NCBI GenBank assembly: GCA_004026145.2
Contig: CP034990.1
Span: forward strand, 14,534,383 to 14,598,382
Direction: 5' to 3'
DNA length: 64,000 bases
Origin: Takifugu bimaculatus
Taxonomy: Eukaryota; Chordata; Actinopteri; Tetraodontiformes; Tetraodontidae
Under the pieces are notes generated by a model. The model saw only the letters and a list, made by a program, of their open reading frames with translations, was not told the DNA's origin and made no database searches. Positions 23,537-35,358 of this stretch are shown here, piece after piece (position 1 is the first letter of the stretch; the number at the start of each line of letters is the position of its first letter). The translations under genes and the position numbers were made by a program.

Positions 23537-26500
23537 CTCACACCTCCTGTAAAAACCAGGCCAATCTCCTCCTGTCTGTGGAGATTGAGCTGCTCATCAG
23601 AGCCTGTTAATTACATCGTTCTCTAAAGGGATGACAAGTTAAGCTACTCTCGTTTCCTGGTCGGGTCGGAGGCAGAGCGGCGAGCCTAAATGCTGCTCCC
23701 AATAATCCAGGGGGTGGAAGGACACGTCCTGGCTGCCATCCGTCACCACTGAGACACACTCAGATGTTGGAAAAGGTATCTGCTGAAGTACGAAGCCTCT
23801 GAATCCAAAATGAGAATGTGGTGGTGAAAAAAAAAAATTGATTGATGATTGATTTAAGAGAGTACGATGCAGCAGGTGTGGTGTGAGCCTGAACAATCTA
23901 AAAGATTTTAGCATTATCAAAATAACACTTTATTTCCAGCCTGACATGGGTTGTGTTTTCCTTTCCTGGATTTGTGCACCGGTTGGGAGATTCCTGTCAT
24001 CTTTACAGCATCACATATGCATCCACACCTTCAGCATATTAATGCACACGTTCCTGTAAACACCGATAGTCTACCGGTGACACAAATATGGGATGGTCTC
24101 CAGGGAGGCATCCGGGTGCACTTCAGAAAGCCGACGTGTAACAAAAGGACCATTTTGTGCCGCTCTTTCCCCGAGTCTGGAGGCGATGGGAGCGAACCGT
24201 GCAATGTGTGATGTGCCTCCGGACTTTTTTATTTTATTTTTTACAGCAAATGGCTGCAGGCGGCTGTTTGCAGGTGCAATCACAGCAAGAGGTGAACCAC
24301 AAAATCTGTATCCACAACTCAAGCGGGAATTCAGTGTCGTAAATCAGGCGTTAACTAAGTAGAAGTTCAGAATGCAAAATATTTATCCAAAAAAGAATTG
24401 ATAACCAAACATTATCAGCATTAATTTGCTCAAAACTCCATGCAGAGATATTGATTTACTCCGTGGATGTCTTCATTTGCTTCCACTGATGCCATATTGA
24501 CATAAACACACAGGAAACACCCGCTACTCAGCTAACATCAGGACATGATGCTTAAGCCACGTCTCGAACCAAGCCTGCGTTGGGTCTGCCCTTATTATTT
24601 TAGGGTAATGAATTTACCCGAGGAATCATTTTAGCCTTCCGTTGCACACCTCCCTCCCACCCTCCTCCAATATCCGCCATGCCTCACTCTATTACAAGAT
24701 AAACAAGGGCATAATTTAATTTTGAGCCGCAGAGGACACATGAGTGTCTTGTAATGTTTACAAACAGGTGCATCAGCGCTGTCTGTAAATCTCCGTTAGT
24801 AACCGCTTTAGCATTAGCGGCAGCAAACATTCTTCATGTTAGCGCCAGGATATGCTAATGTTGCTATCTGTTTACTCTCAGTCCCTTCCTATTGTCGTGT
24901 TTTGTTGATGGTCGGGAAAGGTCAAGTGCTGCATCTGTTAACCTTCATCCAAGGGCTGCTAATTAATGCTAGCAACACGCAGCATATGGGTGAGTTTCTG
25001 TGCATATGCCTGGGTGGCGTGCACGTTTGTGCACGAAATAAAGAGTACAACTAGGACCATCATGAGGTGCTGCAACCATGCCCTGGCGTAGAGGGTCAGA
25101 GGCCCATTATTCATCTCAAGTTTTACTAGTTTACTTCTGAAACAAGAGAATTTCCATCCTGCACATACAATTTACATAAGAAATGCATTTCTGTGCATGT
25201 GGGCATGCATGTTAAAATAGGGTTGAGGTCAGTGGACTCCTTTTTGGTGGTATAGGCAGTCTGCTATAGCGCCTCCCATTAGAGCAGGTGGGGTTTTATG
25301 GATGTAAAGCTGTGTGAACGTAGCCGCCGTCATTTGCACACGTATGGAGTGGAATGACTTTGCACTTTGGTCAGACTCTGGATGAAACTCCAGGCTGGAT
25401 CTACGTGAGCTCAGCCTCTGAGTTCTGGTATCAGCTGGAGCCGACGGCGCTGTGGCCTATTTAGAACAGGTTGGCTGTTAATTGGCCTAATTATAACAAC
25501 AGCAAACAGCAGTTCCCAGAGAGAATCAGCCGTCTCCTGTCGCCTCTGTAGACTCACAGAAAGATTTTTGTTTCGCTTAGGATCAGCCCCCCCCCACCCC
25601 CTCCTCCTAATTATCAATTTTCAGTCATCAAACTAAAACTTTCTCCTTCGCTCCTCCGCTCCTCCATCGCTCATTTCTTACATTCCCTCCATATCCAGAC
25701 GTTCAACATCCATCCACTGCAACCGTTTCTTCAGCTCAGTGAACGTCAATAGAGTCTGGCTGATGTTTACTGGTGTGGGGAAGATGAATGCCCGGCTGTA
25801 AAAGCTTCAACCTCATTGCTTCTCGCAGTATTATTCATGTAAACAACGTCTGCTTATTAATGGTAAAAGCTTCCCCTGATGATGCACACCTCGCATGAGT
25901 CTGAAATATCAAGTCAGGACCTGAAGAGCGGCCGTAGATCATTGTAAAGAATGATGGGAGGCTGGCAGAAGGCTGAAGGAGGAGACCTGCTCACTCTCTA
26001 TTTCCCTGCCTGATTCATATGCTGCTTGGTCATAATACATCAAGGCTGGATATGATTCTTCCATTAAGGCTGCTGCTTCTGGCTTCATTTCAGCTGAGGG
26101 TGTTTGTCAGCGTTGTAGGACACTTGTGTATTCACTTTTGATGCTTTGCGGCAGCGAGCGAGGGGAAGAAAACAAGGCAGCGTAATATCAAACACATCAG
26201 GTGGTTTTGCACCCCGAAGGCAGCTTCATCTAAACGCGAGTGATTTACAAACCCAATCAAATGCGTTTGAAAGAAGCCCTGTCTGTCTTTTAACGAGGGC
26301 TGCGTTAGCTAGCTGACATGATCGGTCCCCCGGGAAAATCCATCAAAGCACTGTTGTCTTTATCACGCTTGATGGTTCCCAGTAAAATTGGCGCGACTGT
26401 GAATTTGTTCTTGTCAAATGTTGAGCAATCAAAACCCAGCAAGCTGTAAATAACAAAACAACGAAAATCACTCCACAACACTGAGGCGTGCTAAAGGTGG

Positions 26501-27942
26501 GGGTGGGGGGGTGTTATTTTTATGATGTTCCCAAACTGTTACTGTTGACTCCACAATGAATTAAAACTGAACTTGCTCTGATTAGCTGTGTCACCTTTAC
26601 ACAATTATTCACAAGCAGGTTGACGCTGAGAGTGTTCGCGTCACGTCAGCGGTGAAAGTCTCGGGGAGCAGCTAACGGATAGAACACGGCGCATTAAATC
26701 GAGTGTAACATTATCGATGCGGGTAGAAGCGTATTCCAAGTCTCTCAGAGCTAATTATTTAATGCAGCAATTACCTGTGAAGGCTTGGAGAGGCTAATGA
26801 AAGGGCTGATGTAGGACTGTTTGTTCTGAGACGGTGCTGCTGAGCCTCATGGGAAGGGTGTCGCAAACAGCGAACATCAGTAGTGACACATTTTGGCTCA
26901 GGTTTTTTTTTCAAACACGCATGTGAGAAACCTTCAGGCGTGTCATGACGCGTCTGGAAAACGCCCGTGTGTTACCTTTGGTTTCTCTCTTCTGGCTCCT
27001 TGGACGTTTTAAATCTGCCAACGTTCCCAGGAAAGACGTGATTCTACTGCGGCAGCAGGATTCGGGCTCTCGTCCTTTGTTCTCTGTCTGTGGATGCAGG
27101 AACAAATCTCTGCTAGATCTTTCCAGTACCTGGATGTCAACATCAGGGCAGTGGGAGACAGAATATGAGAATAGGGGATGCAACCCTCACTGTACTTATG
27201 TGAACGTGGTGGTAGGATGACGAACAGCGATTGGCCGTGGGTCCCACTGGCACGGGCATGTTGTGTCCGCTGAGCCTTCAGCTCTCAACTTGCATAATCA
27301 TCAGCAATTCTGCAGGTCGGGGGAACGGCCGCGAGCTGCGGTCCTGTAGTTTGAAGGAAATGTCTGTTTAGTCTGAACTTTTATATTCAAGGAGTCATTG
27401 AGAATCAGCTGTGCTGGAATCTCTGCAAAGCTGATTTTTGGTCAGGTTTCCTGAGACCATCAGGCGATGGACCACAGGAAAAAATGCTACAGGACCCGAG
27501 CGCTGGGAGAGTTCTGTGACCATTTGTCTGTATCCCAAAGGCCTGTCCGAGAAGGTAATCTCTCCCGCAAGCCCAGATCAAATCACCCAGTCTTGCACAC
27601 AGTGCATCACTTACGGCCAGAGAACCGCCTGACGCTGCAACGCTCAGGATTATTGCTTTATTAGCGCTGATGTCATTTGAGACGTGGTCCAAGCGGCCTT
27701 TAAAAGCACAGTGGCTCTCAGATTCCCACATGTGAAAGTAGTATCAGATCAGTCCAGCCAGCTACGGCGCCTGTGCTAGCTTTGGCACAAGCACAGGCCT
27801 GGAACTGGGTCGGGCCAAGGGCCGGCTGCACATGAAAGCACGGGGACCAAATCCTGAGTAGAAATCCAATCCCTCTTCTGTTTCACAGCCCATCCCCCAC
27901 TGTCTGCTCCACTGGACAGGGCCTGGATCTTCTCTTGTGTTC

Positions 27943-27949
<7 letters not shown>
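23537..27949. other. Non-coding stretch, no gene recognised
   Basis: Frames at 24071-24362, 26911-27220 and 27405-27731 overlap on opposite strands and show no family signature. Several GCTAACATTAGC-type words typical of percomorph DNA occur near 24530 and 24810-24860. Confidence 0.45.

Positions 27950-28006
<57 letters not shown>
27950..28006. repeat. (TG)n array, left arm of an inverted microsatellite pair
   Basis: About 27 TG units ending in GCGCGC, preceded by tcatatatat. Confidence 0.95.
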
Positions 28007-28083
28007 TGGATTATATGACTGTTTACGTTCCTATAATCAACGTGAGAGTGAATTGGAAATATTGCCTAGTGGCTGAAAGCCCC

Positions 28084-28085
<2 letters not shown>

Positions 28086-28151
<66 letters not shown>

Positions 28152-28160
28152 ACACACACG
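28086..28160. repeat. (CA)n array, right arm of an inverted microsatellite pair
   Basis: CA units with two G substitutions near 28141-28148. It is complementary to the TG array 79 bp upstream. Confidence 0.95.
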
Positions 28161-30119
28161 CCGCATTCAACCATAAATAACCACATACTGTCAGTTTAGA
28201 GGATCTCGTTCAAGTTGCTCAATTGCACATCTGAAGTGCACAACCTCAGCAGCGCTGCTTCAGACACACATGCAAACAGCCCCTCGCAGCTATGAAAGCT
28301 GTACACGTGAATGCTAGTTGATTTCTCAACACTGAGGTCCTTAATGCTAACTACATTTTCTGATGAAACCTTCACATTAGCCATTAGAAGCTAGCTCACA
28401 GCAGTGTTATCAGTAGGCTAGTGGCTAATAATAAAGTGATTAACGTTAGCATTCAACATTGTTGATTTAACAGCATAAAAATTAATTTCTTTCTGACAAA
28501 TACTTTAAAATCCTATACAGACAATTCTAAATCATATCTTGTTTTGTGCCTGTAACAATTTCCTTCACGGTTACTCTATTATTTCCGTGCACCCCTGTAC
28601 ACCGTTGTTCTAGCGTACAGCGGTTCTGCAGAATATGCAGCGGTTGTTGCTGCAGTAATTTGATTTAATGCTTTGCTCATAAATCACATGCTTGTTTGTA
28701 ATCCAATGTCACTTTTGGTTCATGGCAACAAAGTTTTGCGTCCACAGATTTCCATCGCCACCTCTCGAACCAGAGCTCAGACCGAAACACAAGCTCGTGC
28801 GCCGGTCTTTTCCCACTGACTTCTGCTTGCGTGTGTTTGTGCGTGTGTTTGTGCGTGTCAACAGCGGTGGGGGTGTGTCTTTGGAAAGGCCTCCCAGGTT
28901 TCTGTAATATGCAGCAGCGGAGATGACACCTGATCGCTTTATTCCATCCCTCCACCCCCTGTCTGACCCGAGGCCGTGTCTTAATAATAGCCTGGTGTGA
29001 CAGCCATACTGCCCCACTCAGGGCAAACTGGACCCGACAGTTGCTCCCAAATGAGGCTCGTGGCCTCTGGTTGCTTCTGATGACCTCCCTCTGGCTATGT
29101 TGTATGGAAGATACTGACTGTAGATGCTGACCTTTGACCTTTGCCCTACATAAAATAGTGCGATCAAGGCATGAGGAGCAGGGGTGAATCCAAGAGCGGT
29201 GGTTCTCGGCTAACATTCCATGTTGCAAACATGGATCATAACATCGGATTGGGATCAGGAATAAAGTTTGCAGGCAAATTAGATTTGAAACCCTGCCATG
29301 AGTGAAAGCCCAGCAGCTGGGTGACATGTTGAGTCAGGTGTGTGAATGTCCCCAATCCCACCCCCTGCAGGAAAGGGGAATCCCCCCCCCCCCCGCGTTT
29401 CCAACAGCGATCGGATTCACTGCAGGCTGGCGAGGCCCGCCGGCCTTGACAGGCCCATGTTGGTAATGGCCGCTTTTGCGGTTGAAAGGGGGGGACGCTG
29501 GAGGGTCGAGTATCAGCCGGCCCGACCAAACAGTCACCCCACTGTCTGGCAGAGTGAGCACACAGAACAGCCTCAATTAGTTTCCCCAGTAATCTCCCTC
29601 GCCCCTGTCACATGATCTGGCCTGTTTGTAATAACACACAGGGGGCTGAAGCAGGCCGGTCAGGAAATGAGATGATCCATTGCTGACAGCTTAGACACAC
29701 AGCAGCTACTTATCTGTTATTACTATGCTGCAAAAACAATCTCTCTCTCCCCTGTGTGGGGATGCGTGTGTGTGCTTGTGTATGCACCAGAGCGCGGAGT
29801 AAATGAACCTTGATATCAGAACAAATCAGGGGCTGAAGATAGTAAAAGCTTATCAGAGTTTTCTCCGTGCATCTCCCCGCGACCTGCAGGCACAAGAATT
29901 AACACTATCGAACTCGGGCTTCCAGTCCCAACTTGTTGATTCTGCCCTTTCTGGCAGAGTCTGATGTGGGAGCGAGGGCGAGAGTTCACGAGCGCGCCGC
30001 TGCTGAACCTTTCCCTCGATCCATCAGCCCACCAGGGAGCCTCTGGTCTAAAATAATCAGCTTGGACGCCACCTGAGTCTTGTTCTCTGTCGCTGACCTG
30101 TGTCTGTTGGCTCACTGTT
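28161..30119. other. Non-coding stretch, no gene recognised
   Basis: The longest frame of the window (28677-29327, minus, 216 codons) gives a Thr-His-Lys-His run because it crosses a 12-bp repeat (GCGTGTGTTTGT, 28830-28859). Otherwise it shows no domain. A run of 13 C lies at 29382-29394. A partial CTCF-like word (CCACCAGGGAGCC) lies at 30029-30041. Confidence 0.45.
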
Positions 30120-30132
30120 GGAAGGGATTGTA

Positions 30133-30186
30133 AATGAGAGAGAGACACAGAGAGAGAGAGAGAGAGGAGGAAGAGAGAGCGAGAGC
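30133..30186. repeat. (GA)n purine-rich array
   Basis: GA-rich stretch with an acac interruption and AGGAGGAAG near 30166; nearly all purine on the plus strand. Confidence 0.85.
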
Positions 30187-30795
30187 GCTCCAGTTCAAAG
30201 GCTGAGGCTCTCCTCTCTCATTGGCTCTCGGCGGAGTCAAGAGATCAAAGCGAAGCGCGGAGCAGCGAATGTGTGTTTCTGTCACTGGTGGTTTGTCTGA
30301 GCGTTTGATCAGCGGCCTCCCTTATCTCCCTGCCTAGCTCGGCTGCTAATATGCAGTAATGGAGCAGCTTTCATGATACCAGAGAGGGTGGATTGATGTA
30401 AAGGATGTGACTGAGGTGGATGGAGCAGACGGGAAGAAACCTCGCAGACTTAGCGCACACGCGTGCATTCCTGGAAATCTCTCCGCGTGTGTGCCGGCTG
30501 CGTCTGTGCAAGTGGATTAGCCGGCGCTCACATCCATCTGTATTTGTTCTGACATATGCCACGTAACACTTGTGGATTAAGGATCATTTTCAGGGATTGA
30601 GAGAAGTGAACATGTCTCAGAATTAAATCAAACCTTTAGTTCAGTACTCGGGAAACAATTCAACAGTGTGGAAACATTGGCTGAATGTTACTGACCGTGG
30701 TGTCCCATGCAAATCCCTTCTGATTACTTATCATTCCCTCTTTCTTCTTTATCTTATTTAAGGATTTTTGCACGTCAGAATCCGCTCTTTTCTTT

Positions 30796-30814
30796 ATTTG
30801 CATGAAAAACAATC
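30796..30814 (-). promoter_or_regulatory. Octamer plus SOX-type half-site
   Basis: On the minus strand GATTGTT is followed by TTTC and then a perfect octamer ATGCAAAT. SOX and POU factors bind such adjacent sites cooperatively; the spacing here is near the 3-bp type known from the FGF4 enhancer. A single match in AT-rich DNA may be chance. Confidence 0.2.
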
Positions 30815-31349
30815 AGAGTTTGACCTTTTCAATGTGAAACGTTTGATAAAAGGATAACACTCCTTTCGGGATGGGATGAAAAGGCCCATTGTTCCACTGC
30901 AGGCCTGGCTAAGATGGTAAAAGCTGGGATTTTACATTTGCTCTGTAAATACTCGCAGAAGAACGCTGCTGCGCTCCAGCAGAACACGGCCAACATTTTC
31001 CCAGCGTGAGCTGAACTTCAGAGGCGTAAATAACAAAAATAAAAAAGCACTTATGGCACTTTTCTACTCCTCTAAATGGAGCGCTGGTGTCGGACGCTAC
31101 ACTCCTGCGCATAGCTAGCCCGCCAGAATTAGCCGGACATAATAGCTCAGCTCCAACGGTGAGACTGTGATGTCAGCGTGACCAGGTCAGGTATCGGCCA
31201 GGTCTGATACAGCTACGCGTAGTCTCCTTCTGAAGCCTCGACAGGAAAGCAAAGAGTTCCTTTCAGATGCTCAGCTATTATCCCCACCCCCAGCCTCCCC
31301 ACTGAGGGGTCACCTTCGCGGTCCGAGTCGGGAGATCTCCAATGACACC

Positions 31350-31395
31350 AGCTGGCTGGCTGGACCGGGCTGACTGACTGGCTGGCTGACTGACA
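31350..31395. repeat. Short (CTGG)/(CTGA) tetranucleotide repeat
   Basis: Alternating blocks of CTGG and CTGA units, about 46 bp, with one interruption (accggg). Confidence 0.8.
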
Positions 31396-32781
31396 CAGAC
31401 ACACCCTCCGTCTTCCCGTGCCAGCTCCAGCTCACGCTGTGCACAGCTGGACAGGAGCAACATCGCAGGTTGTTGTTAGGGGTCACACTTAAACGAGCTT
31501 TCCATGACACCGTAAAGGAACCCGAAGCTGCAGGCGGGGATTTGTCTGTTCCGCTGGCGATCAAATAGCATTTTATTAAAACTAAATACTGCTACATTTT
31601 TTGTCATATAGAGCTGAAAAAGAAACAAACCTCGGTATGTTGATAGTTTTTCTCTAGCGATCGTCTCTTCGTTTATCGGTGCCAGCAAGACTTGTGCTTA
31701 ACGAGCCGCCAATGTGGAGCCTATATTAGCTTAGCATGTCGTGACCTTGGTGGTTTATGTTAATAAGTCGTAACTTGTGTCTTCTCAAGTCATTTCCCGT
31801 CACGTTTCGACCACGTTTCGGCCGAGTCAGCATTCCGGGGTGCAGGAGTGCGCGATTATCTCGTTATCTTATTGCGATTGGTGCTGAAAAAGGTGCTGAC
31901 GCTGTGTTTTAACCATCGCACGTCTGTTTTATTCACGCACCTGGCTGATGTGATGCGTTCCCGTCTTGTTTACGCTAGTTTTGAAAGGAGTGAATAAACA
32001 TCCCAGCGATGGGAAATAGTCTGAGAAAAAAAGAAGAGAGATTTGGAACAAAAGGATAAAAGCAGATTGTGAGTGCAGCAGCTCAATGGAAAATCTGGCC
32101 AGGTTGGAGAATTGTGTTAAAAGGAGCAGGTGGGATGGGTTCAAGGTTAAAAAAGATGACGATTTCACGTCTTTCTGACAGAGAGAAGCAACTTTCTTCT
32201 AGTTTCCTCTGAGATGAAAGGATCGGTTGAGGATCTCGGCATGAGAAGCTGCTTTAATGACACGGAGGGTCTGTTTCCTGGGGATGCAGGGGCGGAGCCA
32301 GCGAGGGCCTCGGGGGAGGATGCGGTAACAGGTGGATGGGTTGCCATTCAGCCTCCCCCTTTGATGCTGATCCCATCCTCTGAGTGTCCGCTCAGCGACT
32401 TTACATCCACTCGCCTCCAATTGTGTCTGCGGATCTGCCCCCAGATCCAATAACACAGCACTTCTGTAAGATAATTACCCACTTTAATAAAGGGCATCAT
32501 TACACACCCAGCGGATAGAATATGAAATAGGAATTCTGATCGCAGGCCCCTGCCTGGGTGTTTGTGTGGATGTGAACAGCATCCCATCTGCACCCCCGCT
32601 CATCGTTACAGGAAGTCTTTATGAGCTCGGCATCATTAGGGCGTTTAAAATCGGCCTTAATGATGATGTTTAGGTGAGGATCTTTTACATTGTGTGAGCG
32701 ACAACTGTTTCTCCGGCATTTTGTTGCAAGCACAGAAAACTCATTAGGCAGCCATCTCAGACGCCGGCGGGCTGATAAACA

Positions 32782-32830
32782 CGGCGCCACGAGCAAAGCG
32801 GAGCGTGGATCCTTGGACGTCATCATCATC
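32782..32830 (+). repeat. 49-bp exact duplicate, copy 1
   Basis: Every base from 32782 to 32830 is identical to 35310-35358. Similarity continues weakly for about 15 bp upstream and 25 bp downstream. The unit includes GGCGCC, GGATCC and CCACG...CGTGG arms (32787-32791 and 32804-32808). No known family was recognised. Confidence 0.9.
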
Positions 32831-33774
32831 GTGTGTTAGCGTCGGCCCAGCGGACACGCTCAGAAGCAATATAGGGAGAGAAGTGAGGAAAAAAGGTGAG
32901 ATTATAAGTCATTTATGAGACCTAAATAGTTAATAAGCGTCATAATGGCAGAACAGGCTGAAAACACGCGACACCATCTGGATGGCGAGGTGGGCTTGTC
33001 GGAACAAAATGGACAAATGAAATTTTGATTAGGTTTAATAGTAGGGCTGCATCTAATTTGCACAGCCGTTCATCAGTGGTTGCCGGGGATCAAGTTAATG
33101 ATTATTGTGCTGACAGAGTTACAGGAAGAAACAAGCGAGACTCTTGCTAAATGTAGTGGTTGCAAAACGTACGTGGAGACACTTAAAACTAGCACAAAGT
33201 CCTTCATCTGAGGTACAATACCAGCAAACTGGAAGGTGCTGTCAGGACCAGGCCTTTGTGCTGTGTTTTGGGTTCTTCAAAAAACACATCAAATGTTCCA
33301 TTTTTGTGTGTTTTTAAGGCCTCTAAACTGACCCCACAAAAATTCCTGTAATTTGCTTTTATTTCCTGAGGTGTGGAGAAAAAAAAAGGCTCTGGGCATT
33401 ACGAAAGCACACAGGTACCCATTTTTCAAAAGTACAAGGCAAACGATGACGTTTGGAGCAGCCTAGTTAGACGAGCCTTGATGTAGTTCCTGTGGACTGA
33501 GGACCTAGATTTGACCGTGCTTCTCTTTTCCTTCTGGAGAAAAGTGTTGGGTTAGATGGTTGGCAGGGTTTTTTAAGCTCAGTAGTGGGTTCGAGGAAAT
33601 CCTTACCCCAATCCCCCAACGCCCCCCGGCTGCTGCGCTCCTCGCAGGTCTTCTGCTGAGAGTCAAGTTGGCGTCCACCCAGACATGTCAAGCAACCAAA
33701 ATAAGAGATTCTGTCATGGCCGGGCCAGAGGACTGCCTAACTACAATGCTAGCAAACCCGTCTCCAGGCTCATA
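32831..33774. other. Non-coding stretch, no gene recognised
   Basis: AT-rich in 32880-33100 with several TAAT/ATTA cores. No frames of interest. Confidence 0.45.
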
Positions 33775-33788
33775 CCCCCCCCCCCCCC
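33775..33788. repeat. Poly-C tract, 14 C
   Basis: Uninterrupted run of 14 C. Confidence 0.95.
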
Positions 33789-33906
33789 ACTGCCTCTCTG
33801 ATGTGAGCGAAACTGACTTGAGAGAGCCAAGTCTCAACTTTGCCTAAAGAGCCTTTATCACTCCAGTCTCTCTTTCAGCCTAATCTAAGAGGCCTCTCCA
33901 TTTTAA

Positions 33907-33908
<2 letters not shown>

Positions 33909-33946
<38 letters not shown>

Positions 33947-33957
33947 GTGTGTGTGTG
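33909..33957. repeat. (TG)n array
   Basis: TG array with one phase slip (TGTTGT) near 33944. Confidence 0.95.
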
Positions 33958-34181
33958 AGGAGTGTCCCGTCGGGGCTGCCATACACTAGAAGATTAATGA
34001 ACCTAATTTGCAAAAGTGACCTTTTGGCTCCTAAAGCACTGCTGCTGCTAAGCCTCTTAATGCATGCTTTAGAAAAATGTTTTAGAGCGCACATTTTGGA
34101 TACGAGTGGGGAAAATAACCACATCAGAAGTTTGAGGAGGAGACGGGATTAAAGTGGAGATGATGTGGCCGCCACACGACG

Positions 34182-34198
34182 CCCCCCCCCCCCCCCCC
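34182..34198. repeat. Poly-C tract, 17 C
   Basis: Uninterrupted run of 17 C, 220 bp after the TG array. Confidence 0.95.
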
Positions 34199-35309
34199 TC
34201 AGTGAGCAGAATGATCACAGCACTAAACCAGCAAATCAGACGTCGGGATGATCCAGTTCGGACAAACAAGCGCACAACAGTTATCGGAGCAGCATCCAAA
34301 AACACACACATTTGTAAAATAAACGATGTTCCGTCGGACTGTCGACTTTAAAAACACACATTTCTCTCCAGCGTGACTAACGAGTAAATTATGCATTTAG
34401 GAGATATTCAGCGACACTGGCTTTAACATCGCAGGATGAATCGCTAAGATCCGTCGTCAGGCCATTAGACGGGCTAATCACCACCTGTCCCAGGACTTTC
34501 CTGTCATTTCTGACAAAGGCTGAGCAAGCTCAGACTGCCAGGAAGAGATTACCAAATAATTCACCCAAATCTGGTGGCTGAAGCACGTTTCACTGTACAC
34601 AATATTAACGCGCGAGCGCTAAAATCAAAATCCCAGGGGCTTCTCGTTGTGTCACTTTAAGAACTCTTTCACTTTTGTGTCCTATTGCAGGATAAATGGG
34701 CTTTCGCTTCATTTGCAAACGTTTCCCATTAAGCACAAATGCATTTTCAAGGTACATTTGTCATGAGAAATATTAGGATTTGTGCACGGTGCAGGTGATG
34801 GCAGATGCACTCCGGGGAAGCATTTCAGCACGAGCGGCGGCTATTTTAGGTTGGTTTTTAAAGTTTTTTTTAACAGCAAATCTGCGGCTGCTTCTTTTGC
34901 CACGGTGCTGCGAGGTTTCAGGCGCTTTCAGGGCTTTTGTGAGTGCTCCAAATGTCATTTTGAACGGGGGCGTCGCCCTAATTCTCGTATTCCCTGCCAT
35001 ATTTAGATTTAGTTTAAAAGGAATCGATGCATTCAAAAGGGGAAAATTAAGTGTCAGGAATGGAGCCGTGCTGGAAATGACAATGTTTGGAGGCAGTCTG
35101 CTCCTCTGATGGTGAATAGCCACATTTCTACCGAGGCGATGGATGACTTTGCCATTGGCTCTGACATTAGCGAGGTGATCGATCAGACTGTCATCCGTCT
35201 GACACAAATGGATGTTTTAAAGCGAGCGGGTAAAACATCAGGACCGTCTGGATCAGATCGGGAGCTTTGCTAGCAGCCGCACGGGCCTGTTGGGTCAGGC
35301 TAATAAACG
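34199..35309. other. Non-coding stretch, open on both strands
   Basis: Around 34773-35207 both strands are open for more than 100 codons (144 minus, 109 plus). Neither product resembles a known family. Low stop density on both strands reflects base composition here rather than a gene. Confidence 0.4.
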
Positions 35310-35358
35310 CGGCGCCACGAGCAAAGCGGAGCGTGGATCCTTGGACGTCATCATCATC
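35310..35358 (+). repeat. 49-bp exact duplicate, copy 2
   Basis: Identical over 49 bp to 32782-32830, in the same orientation 2,528 bp away. The ATC run at its right end is two units longer in this copy, after which GTGTCTGGG...GGCCAG resembles the matching flank of copy 1. Confidence 0.9.

Larger units (their letters stand above)
30187..32781. other. Non-coding stretch, no gene recognised
   Basis: It holds a SOX/POU-type composite word at 30796-30814 and a CTGG/CTGA tetranucleotide-like stretch at 31350-31395. Frames overlap on both strands without recognisable domains. Confidence 0.45.

Noticed and set aside
28677..29327. Longest open frame in the window (216 codons, minus strand)
   Set aside because: No recognisable domain; a Thr-His-Lys-His run comes from a 12-bp GTGTGTTTGTGC repeat; overlapping frames occur on both strands; no splice or promoter support.
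34773..35207. 144-codon minus-strand frame
   Set aside because: The opposite strand is also open for 109 codons; low stop density reflects base composition; no family resemblance.
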